DNA of 64,000 bases from Candidatus Woodwardiibium gallinarum (GCA_904419545.1 CAJFRY010000002.1:55829-119828), one strand, 5' to 3'. Positions 1 through 9,954 are shown, numbered from the stretch's first letter. Numbers and translations are program-made. The notes: generated from the sequence alone by a model not told the origin.

Positions 1-627
1 TCGCCCCGGCTTTTTCCAAACCGGCTGATGCAAGCCGTCTGCGGCAATTATCCCATCGGGCGAATCCCTCGCCGAAAGACCGCTCCGGCGCGCGCCCGAC
101 GCACCGACGCGTTCCCACGGAATCGGTGCAGAGAGGCGCTTTGTTGCCATCCCGGTTTCATCGGAAGCGCGCAGCGGTTTCGGGTGTCCCTGAGGACAAG
201 GCGCTCTGCCTTGGTTTCGAGGAATGCTGCGCAGCCAAGAAAAATACGGAAGGACTGAAAAATCCCCGCCGGCTCCCACAAGACGCCTTTATGCCGACCG
301 CCGGTTACAAGCACGAGAGCTTCTCCACAAACGGCCCACGGCCGTTTGAAACAGGCCCGGCGTCGTACCGTTTCTGTCCGGCAGAGCGAAAGGCAGGGGA
401 GTCCGCCCGAAGTGCAAACTCCCCTGCTCGGTCTTCGGAACGTATATCGGCGTGCTTGGTCTTCCGGATACTTTTTCACCCCGTGGGGCGCCCGCCCGAC
501 TCCCGAACCGGGCATCCGCTTAACGCCCCATACGAACATCTGCCGGACGGAACTCGTTATCTAAAGCCCCAAAAGCTCGCCGGCGCCGAAGCTCGCCAAA
601 CGATTTCAGCCGCTTCTAACGGCAGGA
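1..627. other. Leading stretch without a supported gene
   Basis: No reading frame here has a convincing ribosome binding site or a recognisable protein. One 10-bp inverted repeat is visible (393-402 pairing with 418-427, arms GCAGGGGAGT/ACTCCCCTGC) but it lacks a T-run, so I do not call it a terminator. The stretch lies downstream of ddh and upstream of whatever precedes the window. Confidence 0.5.
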
Positions 628-1614
628 TTACAGCAGCTCTCTGCGGAGCTCCTCGCCGCTCTTCGGCGAAAGCAGCGCGGGTGCGACATCCAGCACCGTA
701 TGCGCGCCGAAGGAGCCGGCTTTCGCCAGCCGGTACGCCGCGCGGGCGTAAGCGACGAGCACGCTGCCGGTAAACTCGGGATTGCTGCCGAGGTTGAGCG
801 AATGTTCAATCACATGACTGGTCTCGCGCTGCACGCCGGTCCGGCCGCTGCGGATGACGAACCCGCCGTGGGGCAGTCCCGAATGGTCGCGCGCCATCTC
901 TTCCGCCGTGATAAAGACGACGGTCGTGTCGTAATCGGCATAGTAGTTGGGCATCTCCTTGATCTCACGCTCGATGCGCGCCTTGTCTGCGCCCGGCTCG
1001 GCGACGACATAGCAAAGCCGCGTGTGCTTCTGCCGTGTGGTCAGCTTAGGCATCTCGCCGCGCCGCACCGCCTCCACGGCGGACTCAACGGGAACGGTGT
1101 ACTGCCGCGCGTCCAGCACGCCGGACACGCGCCGCGCCGCGTCGGAATGCCCCTGGCTGACGCCGCGGCCCCAGAAGGTGTAGTCGGCGCCGTCGGGCAG
1201 GACGCTCTGCGCGTACACGCGGTTGAGCGAGAACAGACCCGGATCCCAGCCGACCGAGATCAGGCTGGCGTTGCCGCCGGATTTGGCAGCCTTGTCCACG
1301 GCCGCGAAGTAATCGGGGATCGCCGCGTGCGTATCAAAGCTGTCGACGGTGTTGAACAGCTGCGCGAAGCGCGGCCCCTGCGAAGGCAGGTCGGTCGCGC
1401 TGCCGCCGCAGAGCAGGAGCACGTCGATCTCGCCGCGCAGCCGCTCGGCTTCGCTCTCGGCATACACTGGCGCGGGCAGCACAGGCGCAACCGACGACGG
1501 GTCGCGGCGGGTAAAGATGCCCGCCACCTTCATATCCGGATTCTGCGCAGCGGCCAGATGGGCGCCCTTGCCCAGATTGCCGTAACCCAGAATGCCGATA
1601 CGGATCTTTTCCAT
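628..1614 (-). CDS. ddh: meso-diaminopimelate dehydrogenase
   Basis: NADPH-dependent enzyme that makes meso-diaminopimelate from tetrahydrodipicolinate in one step, feeding lysine and peptidoglycan synthesis. The 328 residues match the usual length of about 326. The N-terminus has the Rossmann motif GYGNLGKG (residues 10-17), followed by the family-typical segments SVGWDPGLFS, WGRGVSQGHSDA and HSGLPHGGFV. The start is supported by GGAGGG seven bases upstream. It is the last gene of the run that begins with yhbY, 33 bp after leuS, so it is probably cotranscribed with it. The alternative of another Gfo/Idh-type oxidoreductase is unlikely given these motifs. Confidence 0.93.
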   Translation of the reverse strand: MEKIRIGILGYGNLGKGAHLAAAQNPDMKVAGIFTRRDPSSVAPVLPAPVYAESEAERLRGEIDVLLLCGGSATDLPSQGPRFAQLFNTVDSFDTHAAIPDYFAAVDKAAKSGGNASLISVGWDPGLFSLNRVYAQSVLPDGADYTFWGRGVSQGHSDAARRVSGVLDARQYTVPVESAVEAVRRGEMPKLTTRQKHTRLCYVVAEPGADKARIEREIKEMPNYYADYDTTVVFITAEEMARDHSGLPHGGFVIRSGRTGVQRETSHVIEHSLNLGSNPEFTGSVLVAYARAAYRLAKAGSFGAHTVLDVAPALLSPKSGEELRRELL

Positions 1615-1647
1615 ATGTAAATCCCTCCAAACGATATAGGCGCGGCG

Positions 1648-4053
1648 CTATTTCGCCACGACATTGAAGATACGGCCGGGGACATAGATGCGCTTAACGA
1701 TCGTCTTGCCCTCGAGCGGACCGGCCAGCAGCCCGGCCGCCGTGACCGCATCCCAGACCTCGTCCTCGGACGCGGAAACCGGGACGGTCACCGTACCCTT
1801 GAACTTCCCGCAGAGCTGCACGGCGACCTCGGCCGTGTCGGAAACAAGCATCGACGCGTCGTAGGTCGGATAGGGCTGCAGCGACGCGAAGCCGTCACCG
1901 CCGAGCCTTTCCCACAGCTCCTCAGCCAGATGCGGCGCGAACGGGCAGAGCAGCAGCACAAAGGTCTTCAGTTCTTCCTTCGGAATGCCGCCGTTGTCGT
2001 ACACGTCGTTGACAAACGACATCATCGCCGCAATGGCGGTGTTGAATTTCATATTCTCAATGTCGTCGGACACCTTTTTGATGGTTTTATGCAGCGAGCG
2101 GGTGAGCGCGTCGCTCTGCTTTTCGGGCAGCTCCGACATCGCGTACACGCGCTCGAGGAAGCGGCGGCAACCGCGCACCGACGCGGTCGACCATGGCGCG
2201 CTCTTTTCAAAGTCGCCGATGAACATTTCATACAGACGCATCGTGTCGGCGCCGTAATCGCGGATGACGTCGTCGGGGTTGATGACGTTGCCGCGCGATT
2301 TGGACATCTTCTCGCCGTCCTCACCCAGAATCATCCCGTGCGAGGTGCGCTTGAGATAAGGCTCGGGGCAGGAGATCAGTCCCTCGTCATACAGGAACTT
2401 CGCCCAGAAGCGCGAATAGAGCAGATGCAGCGTCGCGTGCTCCATCCCGCCGTTGTACCAGTCGACAGGCATCCAGTAATCCAGCTTCTCCCGCGCGGCG
2501 AAGGCCTTGTCGTTTTTCGGGTCACAGTAGCGCAGGAAATACCACGACGACCCCGCCCACTGCGGCATCGTATCGGTCTCACGCTTAGCCGGACCGCCGC
2601 AGTGCGGGCAGGTGGTGTTGACCCAGTCGGTCATCGCGGCCAGCGGGCTTTCGCCGGTGTCAGTCGGCTCGTAGCTTTCAACCTCAGGCAGCGTCAGCGG
2701 CAGCTCGGACTCATCCAGCGGAACCCAGCCGCATTTGTCGCACCAGACCAGCGGGATCGGCTCGCCCCAGTAGCGCTGGCGCGAAAACACCCAGTCGCGC
2801 AGCTTATAGTTGACCTTCTTCCGGCCGATGCCGCGCTCCTCGAGATAAGCGATCATTTTCTCCTTCGCCTCGGCAACCGACAGGCCGTTCAGGAAGCCGC
2901 TGTTGACGAGCGTCCCCGTCGCGGTGTCGGTGAACGCGGCCTGCGTAACGTCCCCGCCGGCAATGACCTCGACGATAGGCAGGCCGAACATCTTCGCGAA
3001 ATCGTAGTCGCGCTCGTCGTGCGCGGGGACGGCCATAATCGCGCCGGTGCCGTAGGTGATCAGCACGTAATCGGAGACGAAGATCGGAATCTCCTTTCCC
3101 GTCACGGGATTGACCGCCGCCACGCCCGCAAGGCGGACGCCGGTTTTGTCCTTGACCAGCTCGGTGCGCTCAAAATCGCTTTTGCGCGCGGCCTGCTCAC
3201 GGTAGGCGGCAACTTCATCGTAGTTGGTCAGCCTCTCGCGCCATTTTTCGACCAGCGGATGCTCGGGCGCGATGACCATGTAGGTCGCGCCGAAAATCGT
3301 ATCCGCGCGTGTGGTGAAAACGCGCAGCGCGTCGCCCGCCGTGGTCGCGAAATCGATCTCCGCGCCGTAGGAGCGGCCGATCCAGTTGCGCTCGGCCGTC
3401 TTGACGCGCTCGATGTAATCGACCGTATCCAGATCGTCGACGAGGCGGTCGGCGTATTCGGTGATCCTGAGCATCCACTGGCTCTTGGCGCGGTGCACAA
3501 CCTCGCCGCCGCAGCGTTCACAGACGCCGTTGACGACCTCCTCGTTGGCCAGCACCACCTTGCAGGAGGTGCACCAGTTGACGTTCATTTCCTTCTTATA
3601 GGCCAGCCCCGCCTTGAACAGCCGCAGGAAGATCCACTGCGTCCAGCGGTAGTAAGCCGGGTCGGTGGTGTTGATCTCACGGTCCCAGTCGAAGGACAGC
3701 CCGAGCGCCTTGAGCTGCTCGCGGAAGCGTCGCACATTGTTCTCCGTCACCACCGCCGGATGGATCTTATTGGCGATGGCGTAATTTTCGGTCGGCAGAC
3801 CAAACGCGTCCCACCCCATCGGGAAGAGCACATTGTAGCCCTGCATCCGCCGCTTGCGGGCAACGATATCCAGCGCCGTGTAGGGACGCGGATGCCCGCA
3901 GTGCAGCCCTGCGCCCGAAGGGTACGGGAACTCGACGAGCGCGTAATATTTTTTCTTCGTCAGATCGTCCGATGCGTGGAAGATGTCCGAAGCCTCCCAG
4001 CGCTTCTGCCACTTTTTCTCGGTGGCCGTAAAATCGTACTTCATCCTAAACAT
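1648..4053 (-). CDS. leuS: Leucyl-tRNA synthetase
   Basis: Class I aminoacyl-tRNA synthetase charging tRNA-Leu in the cytoplasm. The class I signatures are visible: HCGHP in the HIGH position near residue 50 and KMSKSRGN near residue 580. The CP1 editing domain carries the [17 protein letters not shown] segment, and two zinc-type CxxC clusters are present. Its 801 residues fit the bacterial family. The natural N-terminus may be the second Met (4044), since [13 protein letters not shown] is the usual LeuRS start; AAGGATAGG upstream could serve either. It lies 86 bp after rsfS, a gap too short for a T-box leader. Confidence 0.97.
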   Translation of the reverse strand: MFRMKYDFTATEKKWQKRWEASDIFHASDDLTKKKYYALVEFPYPSGAGLHCGHPRPYTALDIVARKRRMQGYNVLFPMGWDAFGLPTENYAIANKIHPAVVTENNVRRFREQLKALGLSFDWDREINTTDPAYYRWTQWIFLRLFKAGLAYKKEMNVNWCTSCKVVLANEEVVNGVCERCGGEVVHRAKSQWMLRITEYADRLVDDLDTVDYIERVKTAERNWIGRSYGAEIDFATTAGDALRVFTTRADTIFGATYMVIAPEHPLVEKWRERLTNYDEVAAYREQAARKSDFERTELVKDKTGVRLAGVAAVNPVTGKEIPIFVSDYVLITYGTGAIMAVPAHDERDYDFAKMFGLPIVEVIAGGDVTQAAFTDTATGTLVNSGFLNGLSVAEAKEKMIAYLEERGIGRKKVNYKLRDWVFSRQRYWGEPIPLVWCDKCGWVPLDESELPLTLPEVESYEPTDTGESPLAAMTDWVNTTCPHCGGPAKRETDTMPQWAGSSWYFLRYCDPKNDKAFAAREKLDYWMPVDWYNGGMEHATLHLLYSRFWAKFLYDEGLISCPEPYLKRTSHGMILGEDGEKMSKSRGNVINPDDVIRDYGADTMRLYEMFIGDFEKSAPWSTASVRGCRRFLERVYAMSELPEKQSDALTRSLHKTIKKVSDDIENMKFNTAIAAMMSFVNDVYDNGGIPKEELKTFVLLLCPFAPHLAEELWERLGGDGFASLQPYPTYDASMLVSDTAEVAVQLCGKFKGTVTVPVSASEDEVWDAVTAAGLLAGPLEGKTIVKRIYVPGRIFNVVAK

Positions 4054-4139
4054 CCTATCCTTCCCGGCGCCCGACTGTCGCGCCGCAGTAGTTTTCTATC
4101 CCAGCGAAAGCGGGTTCCCCCGCCTGCGTTTTTACCTGC

Positions 4140-4517
4140 TCACACGTCCGCAGAAGGGGCCGCCTGCGCGTCCTCCCAAAGCTTTTCAAGCTTGTAGAAT
4201 TCTCTCGCGCTCTGCGTAAACACGTGCACGACCACGCTGCCGTAATCAATGAGCGTCCAGGCGTTGTCCGAGAAGCCCTCGACCCGCAGCGGCTTGAGCC
4301 CGAGCGTTTCCTGCACGTGAAATTCGGTCTCGTCGGCCAGCGTGCGGATATGCGTGGACGACGTGCCCGTCGCGACGACGAAGTAATCGGCCAGCACCGT
4401 TTTGCTCGCGACGGCGAGCGTTTTGACCTCTACGGCCTTTTTCGCATTCAGCGCCTCGACGACGGCTTTTGCCAGCGTCAGCGCGCTTTCCTGCTGTTTC
4501 TTTTCGTTTTCGTTCAT
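4140..4517 (-). CDS. rsfS: Ribosomal silencing factor RsfS
   Basis: Binds ribosomal protein uL14 on the large subunit and blocks subunit joining in slow growth. The 125-residue protein has the family core DYFVVATGTSSTHIRTLADE followed by WTLIDYGSVVVHVFTQSAREFYKLEKLW. A strong Shine-Dalgarno AAAGGAGG sits nine bases before the ATG. It lies downstream of yqeK in the classic yhbY-nadD-yqeK-rsfS order of Firmicutes. Confidence 0.96.
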   Translation of the reverse strand: MNENEKKQQESALTLAKAVVEALNAKKAVEVKTLAVASKTVLADYFVVATGTSSTHIRTLADETEFHVQETLGLKPLRVEGFSDNAWTLIDYGSVVVHVFTQSAREFYKLEKLWEDAQAAPSADV

Positions 4518-4550
4518 ATCGGTATTCCTCCTTTCCGGACAGCGGCCGCT

Positions 4551-5162
4551 TCAGGCCTGTCCGTCCGCTTTCTGCAGCAATGTATATAAGATCGCATTCC
4601 GCGATTCAAGCGTATCCTTCAAAATCAGGTTTCCTTCTTCAAGATTTTCCCGAATGACCGCGTCCAGTCCGAACACGAGCGCCTTTTCCAGCGCATCCGT
4701 ATCGCCGCAGCGCCAAAGTCCCTCGTAATACTCGCGGCAGCGCACACAGGCCAGCGAGCGGCGGTTTTCTTCGATGAAATCGGCCAGAAAGAGCACCGCG
4801 TCCAGCGGCGCGCAGCCCGCGCGCAGCGTGGAATGCCATCGGATCGCGTCACAGACCGCCGGCGGCAGTCCGTACTCCCGCTTTGCCAGCGCAGCCGCCG
4901 TCCAGCCATGAAGGACCTTGATGCAGCGTCTCTCCTGTGGACCGAGTTCGATCCCCAAATCCGCGCAGAGATCAAGCTGCTCCCGTTCCGTCAGCTCCTT
5001 CGTCCAGTCGTGCAGCAGCGCGGCGGCCGACACCTCGGCTTCAGACAGTGCCGGAAAGTGCCGCGCGGCGATAGCCAGCGCCGCCTTCTCTACGCCAAAC
5101 GTATGCGTCAATCGTCTGTCCGACAAATGCAGGCCGGCGATCCATATTTCCCTCTCGTTCAT
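4551..5162 (-). CDS. yqeK: HD-domain phosphohydrolase YqeK (Ap4A hydrolase type)
   Basis: Members of this family are symmetrical diadenosine tetraphosphate hydrolases with an HD metal centre. The HD pattern is visible: RLTHTFGVEK near residue 20, LLHDWTKEL near residue 50, then HGW and RWHST for the later ligands. The 203 residues fit the family. Its ATG overlaps the TGA of nadD by four bases, which suggests translational coupling. Confidence 0.93.
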   Translation of the reverse strand: MNEREIWIAGLHLSDRRLTHTFGVEKAALAIAARHFPALSEAEVSAAALLHDWTKELTEREQLDLCADLGIELGPQERRCIKVLHGWTAAALAKREYGLPPAVCDAIRWHSTLRAGCAPLDAVLFLADFIEENRRSLACVRCREYYEGLWRCGDTDALEKALVFGLDAVIRENLEEGNLILKDTLESRNAILYTLLQKADGQA

Positions 5163-5752
5163 CGGTAAAGCCCCTTTTCGCGTATATAATCCGCCACGGC
5201 GCCGTCCAGCAGCGGATGCGTCCGCCCCGCACGCAGCGCCTCCCGCACCTCGGTGGAACTGACCTCCACCGGCTCGTAGGGGATGAAGCGCACGACTGCG
5301 CCGAAATCCCGACGCAGCGCCTCGGCCTTCGCTGCCGCGCGCCCGTCCTCCCCGCTGCGCCGCAGCGCCACGCAGACATTGACCGCCCGCAGCAGCCCGG
5401 CAGGGTTCCGCCAGCGGTCCAGCTGTAAAAGCTGGTCGGTGCCGATGAGCATGAACAGCGCGCCGTCCGGGTGCAGGCGATGCAGATATTCCGCCGTTTT
5501 ATACGTATAGCTCACGCCGCCGGATTTCAATTCAAAATCGCAGACCGTACAGCCCGGGAAAGCAAGAGCCGCCATCGCCAGCCTGTCCGCAGCCGGTGCG
5601 GGAACCCGTCCGTCCTTGAGCGGCGGCAGATAATTGGGGATGATATACAGCCTGTCCGGCCTGACCGCAGCGGCAAACGCGGCTGCGGCGGCCGTATGTC
5701 CCATATGCGGCGGGTCAAACGTGCCGCCGTAGAAGCCGATGCGCGTGCCCAT
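5159..5752 (-). CDS. nadD: Nicotinate-nucleotide adenylyltransferase
   Basis: Adenylates nicotinic acid mononucleotide in NAD synthesis. The nucleotidyltransferase motif GGTFDPPHMGH is at residues 9-19 and the second signature VSSTEVR is near residue 170. The 197 residues are normal for the family. The start overlaps the last base of yhbY and the stop overlaps yqeK, so the three genes are tightly packed. The other NAD gene in this window is nadK at 23759-24610. Confidence 0.96.
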   Translation of the reverse strand: MGTRIGFYGGTFDPPHMGHTAAAAAFAAAVRPDRLYIIPNYLPPLKDGRVPAPAADRLAMAALAFPGCTVCDFELKSGGVSYTYKTAEYLHRLHPDGALFMLIGTDQLLQLDRWRNPAGLLRAVNVCVALRRSGEDGRAAAKAEALRRDFGAVVRFIPYEPVEVSSTEVREALRAGRTHPLLDGAVADYIREKGLYR

Positions 5753-6039
5753 TACAGCTCGATACGCTTATTCGTTCTGCTCTCGCGGTAGACGACCAAC
5801 CGGCGGCCGATGACCTGCACCGGCTCGCAGCCGAGCCGGTCCGTCAGCTCGCCCATCGCCTCCTTCGGCGTAAGCGGCGCGTATTCCTGCACCGTGATTT
5901 TGATCAGCTCGCGCGCTTCAAGCGCGTCGGACAGTGTTTGGAGCAGGTTTTCGGTGATGCCGTTCTTCCCGATCTGGTACAGCGCCTCCTCCCGGTTCGC
6001 CAGCGAACGGAGGGCGGCGCGCTGCTTTGTCGTAATCAT
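5752..6039 (-). CDS. yhbY: YhbY-type CRS1/CRM RNA-binding protein
   Basis: Small 95-residue CRM-domain protein associated with ribosome assembly. The family pattern is clear: an N-terminal basic helix (KQRAALRSLA), QIGKNGITENL, ARELIKITV and the CEPVQVIGRRLVVYR end with the GRR turn. It is the first gene of the yhbY-nadD-yqeK-rsfS-leuS-ddh run. AAGGAGAG lies upstream of the start. Just upstream is a MITE-like repeat (6118-6290). Confidence 0.93.
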   Translation of the reverse strand: MITTKQRAALRSLANREEALYQIGKNGITENLLQTLSDALEARELIKITVQEYAPLTPKEAMGELTDRLGCEPVQVIGRRLVVYRESRTNKRIEL

Positions 6040-6117
6040 CCCTTTGGTCTCTCCTTTTTATATGAACTCCACATCGGACCGGCGTTCGGCCCAAAGCCGC
6101 CTGCCGATCCACCCGAT

Positions 6118-6290
6118 ATGCCTTCCCCGCACAAATCTGAAAAAGCGGTTGCACCGTCGGATTTTTCGTCAATAAATACGCGCGGACAGCAGGAAATTCT
6201 ATACAAAGTATTTTTTGGTGCTGGGTGAACGGAAATGCCGCAAGCCGCCGTGCCGTCATAGCTTCAGCCGTGCATTGTGCGGGAAAGCCT
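6118..6290. repeat. MITE-like element, family M1, copy 1
   Basis: About 173 bp bounded by imperfect inverted ends: CCTTCCCCGCACAAAT on the left and TGTGCGGGAAAGCC on the right. It shares long stretches with the copy at 41284-41461, for example the 'cagccgt..attgtgcggg' end and the 'atctga' start. It fills the gap between rluB and yhbY, and its right end reaches the rluB stop codon. There is no open frame inside. Confidence 0.7.
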
Positions 6291-7060
6291 CAACGTTCCG
6301 TATTTTTTCGCCGGCGCGGCGCGGGCCTGTCCCCGCCGCGCAGCGCGCGCACCTGCTGCGGCGACAGCTCCTTCCAGCGGCCGGCCTCCAGCTCACCGAG
6401 CGTCACGCAGCCGACGGCGACACGGCGCAGCACCGTCACCTTCAGGCCGACCCGCTCGGCCATCCGGCGGATCTGGCGGTTCTTTCCCTGCGTAAGCACG
6501 ATGCGCAGCCGGCTGCTGTTCACGTTCCGCTCGAGGATGCGCACCTCGCAGGGCGCGATCGGCTCGCCGTCCAGCTCGCGCATTGCACGCAGCCGGTCGG
6601 CCTCCCCGTTCCCGACGCAGCCGGCAACGGTAACGACATACACCTTCCGATGGCCGAAGGACGGGTGCGCGAGCCGGTTGGCGAATTCGCCGTCGTTGGT
6701 CATCAGCAGCAGCCCCTCGCTGTCCATATCCAGCCGGCCGACCGGATAGACCCGCGCCGGGAGGTCGGACACAAGCTCGGCCACGCTTTTCCGGCCGCGC
6801 TCGTCGGCCATCGTGGTGACGTAGCCGCGCGGCTTATTGAGCATAATGTACCATTTCCGGCCCGGATCGTGCAGTTTCCTACCCCGGTAGCGCACGACGT
6901 CCCGCGAAGGCAGCACGCGGTCGCCGAGGGACGCGGGCAGGCCGTTGACCGTGAATTCCCCGCGCACGATGGCCGCCTCGGCGGCGCGACGCGACATCAG
7001 CCCGCAGTCGGAAACATATTTTTGCAGTTTTACGGTCTGTTCCGTCATCTTTTTATCCAA
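6290..7060 (-). CDS. rluB: 23S rRNA pseudouridine synthase, RluB/RsuA family
   Basis: Makes pseudouridine in ribosomal RNA. It has an N-terminal S4 RNA-binding domain (LQKYVSDCGLMSRRAAEAAI, residues 10-30) and the catalytic segment YPVGRLDMDSEGLLLMTNDG with the essential Asp, preceded by LNKPRGYVTT. The 256 residues fit RluB-type enzymes; whether it acts on 16S or 23S rRNA cannot be read from sequence alone. Its start overlaps the end of the carboxypeptidase gene by 8 bp, so it closes the gpmI-to-rluB operon. Confidence 0.92.
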   Translation of the reverse strand: MDKKMTEQTVKLQKYVSDCGLMSRRAAEAAIVRGEFTVNGLPASLGDRVLPSRDVVRYRGRKLHDPGRKWYIMLNKPRGYVTTMADERGRKSVAELVSDLPARVYPVGRLDMDSEGLLLMTNDGEFANRLAHPSFGHRKVYVVTVAGCVGNGEADRLRAMRELDGEPIAPCEVRILERNVNSSRLRIVLTQGKNRQIRRMAERVGLKVTVLRRVAVGCVTLGELEAGRWKELSPQQVRALRGGDRPAPRRRKNTER

Positions 7061-8201
7061 ACAGCCTTTCCCAGAAGCTCAGACGGCGCACCTCCACCGA
7101 GGAGACGGCCGTCAGCGGCTCCACGGCGATGCGCTCGCCGTTGCAGTAATATTCCGCATAGCCGAGGACGTCGCCCTGCTCGACCGGCGCGTATATGAAC
7201 TGCGGCATGACCAGCCGCCGCGTCACCGTCTGTCCCTTCGGAAGCACGACGGTTCCGTCCGGCGCGCTGACAGACACCGATTCCGCAATACCGCCGACGA
7301 CGGGCAGCGGCATATCCGAAACGCCCTCGAGCGCCACCGATTCATAATTTGCGAACCCGTAATCCAGCAGCTTCGTATGGTCGGCCCAATCGCTGCGGTC
7401 GTTGAGCGTGACAGCGACGAGCGTCAGCCCGTCCCGCTCGGCGGCGGTGACGAGCGTGCGCCCGGTGGCGATGGTATAGCCGGTCTTGACACCGATGCAG
7501 CCCTCATAACTGCGCAGCAGCCGGTTATGGTTGGACAGGTAGCGCTTGCCGTCCGAAATTGTCTTCGTTTTGCAGGAGACGATTTCGGCGAAGGTCTCGT
7601 TCTCCAGCGCTGCGCAGGTCAGCCGCGCAAGATCGTAGGCAGTGGTGTAGTGGTCGTCGGCCGAAAGCCCGTGCGGATTGGAAAAATGCGTGTCTTCCAG
7701 CCCCAGCTCGGCTGCGCGCTCGTTCATCATCGCTACAAAATGCTCCACCGTGCCGCCCGCCGCGATGGCCAGCGCCGTCGCCGCGTCGTTGCCCGATTCG
7801 AGCATCAGGCCATACAGCAGGTCGGAGACGGTGATCTGCTCGCCCTCAATCAGATAAATCGACGAGCCCTCGATGCCGACCGCCTCCTTCGGAACGGTGA
7901 CGACAGCCTCCGGTTCCAGCAGCTCGATAGCCAGCAGCGCGGTCATGATTTTGGTCGTCGACGCCATCCCCAGCCGCACGTTTTCGTTTCCGGCGGAGAG
8001 GACGTAGCCGCTCTGCTCCATCACAATGTCGGCAGCGGCAGCGGTAGCCACGGCGTTTTCCCTATAATATACGCCCGCACGGTCGACTGCCGCGGGGACG
8101 ACCGGCGCATTCTCCGGAAGGTCGGGAGCGACCAGCGGAAGAAAACCGGCTGCCAGCAGAAGCGCGGCCAGCACGCAGGATAAAAATACCCATTTCTTCA
8201 T
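7053..8201 (-). CDS. D-alanyl-D-alanine carboxypeptidase (DacB/DacF type PBP)
   Basis: Serine peptidase that trims the terminal D-Ala of peptidoglycan stem peptides outside the membrane. It has an N-terminal signal segment (KKWVFLSCVLAALLLAAGF) and all three penicillin-binding motifs: STTK in ASTTKIMT (around residue 80), SGN in LESGNDAATA and KTG in GVKTGYTIATG. The 382 residues and the C-terminal beta domain match class C low-molecular-mass PBPs. Position next to gerW and the scp genes recalls sporulation-linked dac genes, but I cannot choose between dacB and dacF. Confidence 0.93.
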   Translation of the reverse strand: MKKWVFLSCVLAALLLAAGFLPLVAPDLPENAPVVPAAVDRAGVYYRENAVATAAAADIVMEQSGYVLSAGNENVRLGMASTTKIMTALLAIELLEPEAVVTVPKEAVGIEGSSIYLIEGEQITVSDLLYGLMLESGNDAATALAIAAGGTVEHFVAMMNERAAELGLEDTHFSNPHGLSADDHYTTAYDLARLTCAALENETFAEIVSCKTKTISDGKRYLSNHNRLLRSYEGCIGVKTGYTIATGRTLVTAAERDGLTLVAVTLNDRSDWADHTKLLDYGFANYESVALEGVSDMPLPVVGGIAESVSVSAPDGTVVLPKGQTVTRRLVMPQFIYAPVEQGDVLGYAEYYCNGERIAVEPLTAVSSVEVRRLSFWERLFG

Positions 8202-8282
8202 ACGAAAACAGCCTCAGCCTTTCGTCATCAGATTCGGAGGACGGCTGTCCCCCGTGGGTATTTTATTCGCCCGCCCCCTGAT

Positions 8283-8759
8283 TTAGTCCTCTGCCGGAGC
8301 GACGACCGGCTCGGCCGTTTCTTCGGCGGTACGGTCCTTTGAAAACAGGTCCTTGATCTTGATGACCAGCTCAGGTGCGCGGTCAACGATGCCGTTGATG
8401 GCGTCGATGGTCTTGTTCACCGGATCCTGCGGACGCGAAGCATAGGCTTCGGGATGCTTGAGGTCCAGCAGCTGCACGTCCGTGCCGTCGATGACCAGAA
8501 AGCCGAGCGGAACAACCGACACGCCCGCGCCGTTGCCGCCGGCAAAGTGCGGGGCGTCACCTTCTTTTTTGTTTTTGCCGTCAAAATCCACGCCGCCGGA
8601 GGCAAAACCCACCGACACCTTGGAAAACGGGATGATCGTGACCCCGTCGCCTACCGAAAGCGGCTCGCCGACGACGGTGTTGACATCCGCCACGCTGCCG
8701 ATGCGCGAAAGCGCAGCGTCAATGATCTGCTTGAGTGGAAGCTCGTTGTTCATTTGCAT
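8283..8759 (-). CDS. ytfJ: GerW/YtfJ family sporulation protein
   Basis: Spore protein family; in Bacillus GerW (YtfJ) is needed for normal germination. The 158 residues contain the conserved core SVADVNTVVGEP, VTIIPFSKVSVGFASGGVDF and PLGFLVIDG. The gene sits in the gpmI-rluB operon between the DUF2953 gene and the carboxypeptidase, a pairing common in Clostridia. Its start lies 41 bp inside the end of the DUF2953 frame; a Met at 8753 is an alternative start. It supports the view that the organism sporulates. Confidence 0.93.
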   Translation of the reverse strand: MQMNNELPLKQIIDAALSRIGSVADVNTVVGEPLSVGDGVTIIPFSKVSVGFASGGVDFDGKNKKEGDAPHFAGGNGAGVSVVPLGFLVIDGTDVQLLDLKHPEAYASRPQDPVNKTIDAINGIVDRAPELVIKIKDLFSKDRTAEETAEPVVAPAED

Positions 8760-9369
8760 CGTCCTCTTTCTTTGCGCTTTTTCGTATTTTCAAAAACCCG
8801 CGCAGCGCGGTGATCCCCAGTGCAAGCCCCTGCCAGATACGCAGGCCGAACTCGGTGTCGATCATCGCGTCGAAGGCTTCGGACAAAAAATCCGGCGTGA
8901 TCTCACAATAGACGTTCCCGCGCCGCTTCGAATGGTGCAGCGCGAGCACGGCACGGGTAAGCACGGCCGCCTGCCCGCTGATGAGTCCGTAAAGCTCGGC
9001 GGTCGCGGCCGGGTCCTCGCAGGCGACGTTGACCTTGAGCACGAACCGCCCGCAGTAGAGCCAGCGCCTGGTGCGGCGGAGCAGCTTTCCGATCGTATCC
9101 AGCGCGACAGGGAGCGCTTCGCGCGCGGAGTAGCTTTTTTTCTTCTTTTTCTTTTCCTTTTTTTTATGCGGCGGTTCCGGCGTCGGCTCCGCGGGAGGCC
9201 CGGCTTCCTCGGACGGCTGCGGCGTCAGATCCAGCCGCAGCGGTCCGGCGCGCAGGTACACGCGCAGGTCGCCGATATAGGACACGCCGATTTTCACGCG
9301 CACAAGCAGCAGCGCCGCGAGCACCAGCAGAAAGCCGGCAATGATATACAGCGCCGTCACACGCGGCAC
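8719..9369 (-). CDS. DUF2953 membrane-anchored protein
   Basis: A 216-residue protein with one N-terminal membrane helix (ALYIIAGFLLVLAALLLVRV), a short extracytoplasmic-type strand region, a striking lysine run at about residues 69-78 (HKKKEKKKKKKS) and a C-terminal region VNVACEDPAATAELYGLISG typical of DUF2953. Such genes usually accompany ytfJ in Clostridia, and here the two overlap by 41 bp. The function is unknown; a sporulation role is inferred only from the neighbour. Confidence 0.8.
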   Translation of the reverse strand: MPRVTALYIIAGFLLVLAALLLVRVKIGVSYIGDLRVYLRAGPLRLDLTPQPSEEAGPPAEPTPEPPHKKKEKKKKKKSYSAREALPVALDTIGKLLRRTRRWLYCGRFVLKVNVACEDPAATAELYGLISGQAAVLTRAVLALHHSKRRGNVYCEITPDFLSEAFDAMIDTEFGLRIWQGLALGITALRGFLKIRKSAKKEDDANEQRASTQADH

Positions 9370-9378
9370 CTCCTTCCG

Positions 9379-9954
9379 TCACGCCCCGTCTGCCTCCGTC
9401 CGCTCGGCGAGCGCGGTGAGCGTCTCGGTCCCCTCCTGCGGGTCCTCAAGCCCGACCTCGGGCAGCTCGGCGAGCGACTGCAGGCCGAAGCAGCGCAGGA
9501 AGCCGTCGGTCGTCACAAACAGCGTCGGGCGGCCGGGCGCGTCAAGCTGTCCGCCCTCGGCGATGAGCCCCTTGTCCAGCAGCGACGTGACGATGTACGA
9601 CGAATCCACACCGCGCACGGCCTCGATGAACGAACGGGTCACCGGCTGGTTATAGGCGACGATGGCCAGCACCTCGAGCGACGCCTTGGACAGCGGCGGC
9701 GTTTTGCGCAGCTCAAGCGCGCGCTTGACGTAAACGGCCAGATAGGCCTTCGTGCAGAACTGGTAGCAGCCGTCCAGCTCGATGAGCGAAATCCCGCTCG
9801 CAGCGTCCTCGTGCCGCTCAGACAGGCGGGCGGCGCTCTCGCGCAGCTCGGATTTCCCCACGCCGAGCGTCTCGCACAGGCGGTCTGCCGAAACGGGGCT
9901 GCCGCAGGCGAACACGACCGCCTCCAGGGCGGCGTCCAATTCAGTCGGATTCAA
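9379..9954 (-). CDS. scpB: Segregation and condensation protein B
   Basis: Winged-helix kleisin-interacting subunit of the SMC-ScpAB condensin complex. The 191 residues show the family pattern: LDAALEAVVFACGSPVSADRL at the start, then KASLEVLAIVAYNQPVTRSFIEAVRGVDS and LLDKGLIAEGG.LDAPGRPTLFVTT. Its start overlaps the scpA stop by 14 bp, so the two subunits are probably translationally coupled. Confidence 0.96.
   Translation of the reverse strand: MNPTELDAALEAVVFACGSPVSADRLCETLGVGKSELRESAARLSERHEDAASGISLIELDGCYQFCTKAYLAVYVKRALELRKTPPLSKASLEVLAIVAYNQPVTRSFIEAVRGVDSSYIVTSLLDKGLIAEGGQLDAPGRPTLFVTTDGFLRCFGLQSLAELPEVGLEDPQEGTETLTALAERTEADGA

Noticed and set aside
4054..4139. T-box leader in front of leuS
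   Set aside because: The gap is only 86 bp and has no specifier loop or terminator pair.
1930..4197. 755-residue frame opposite leuS
   Set aside because: It is the antisense shadow of leuS, rich in Arg, Gly and His as usual for such frames in GC-rich genes.
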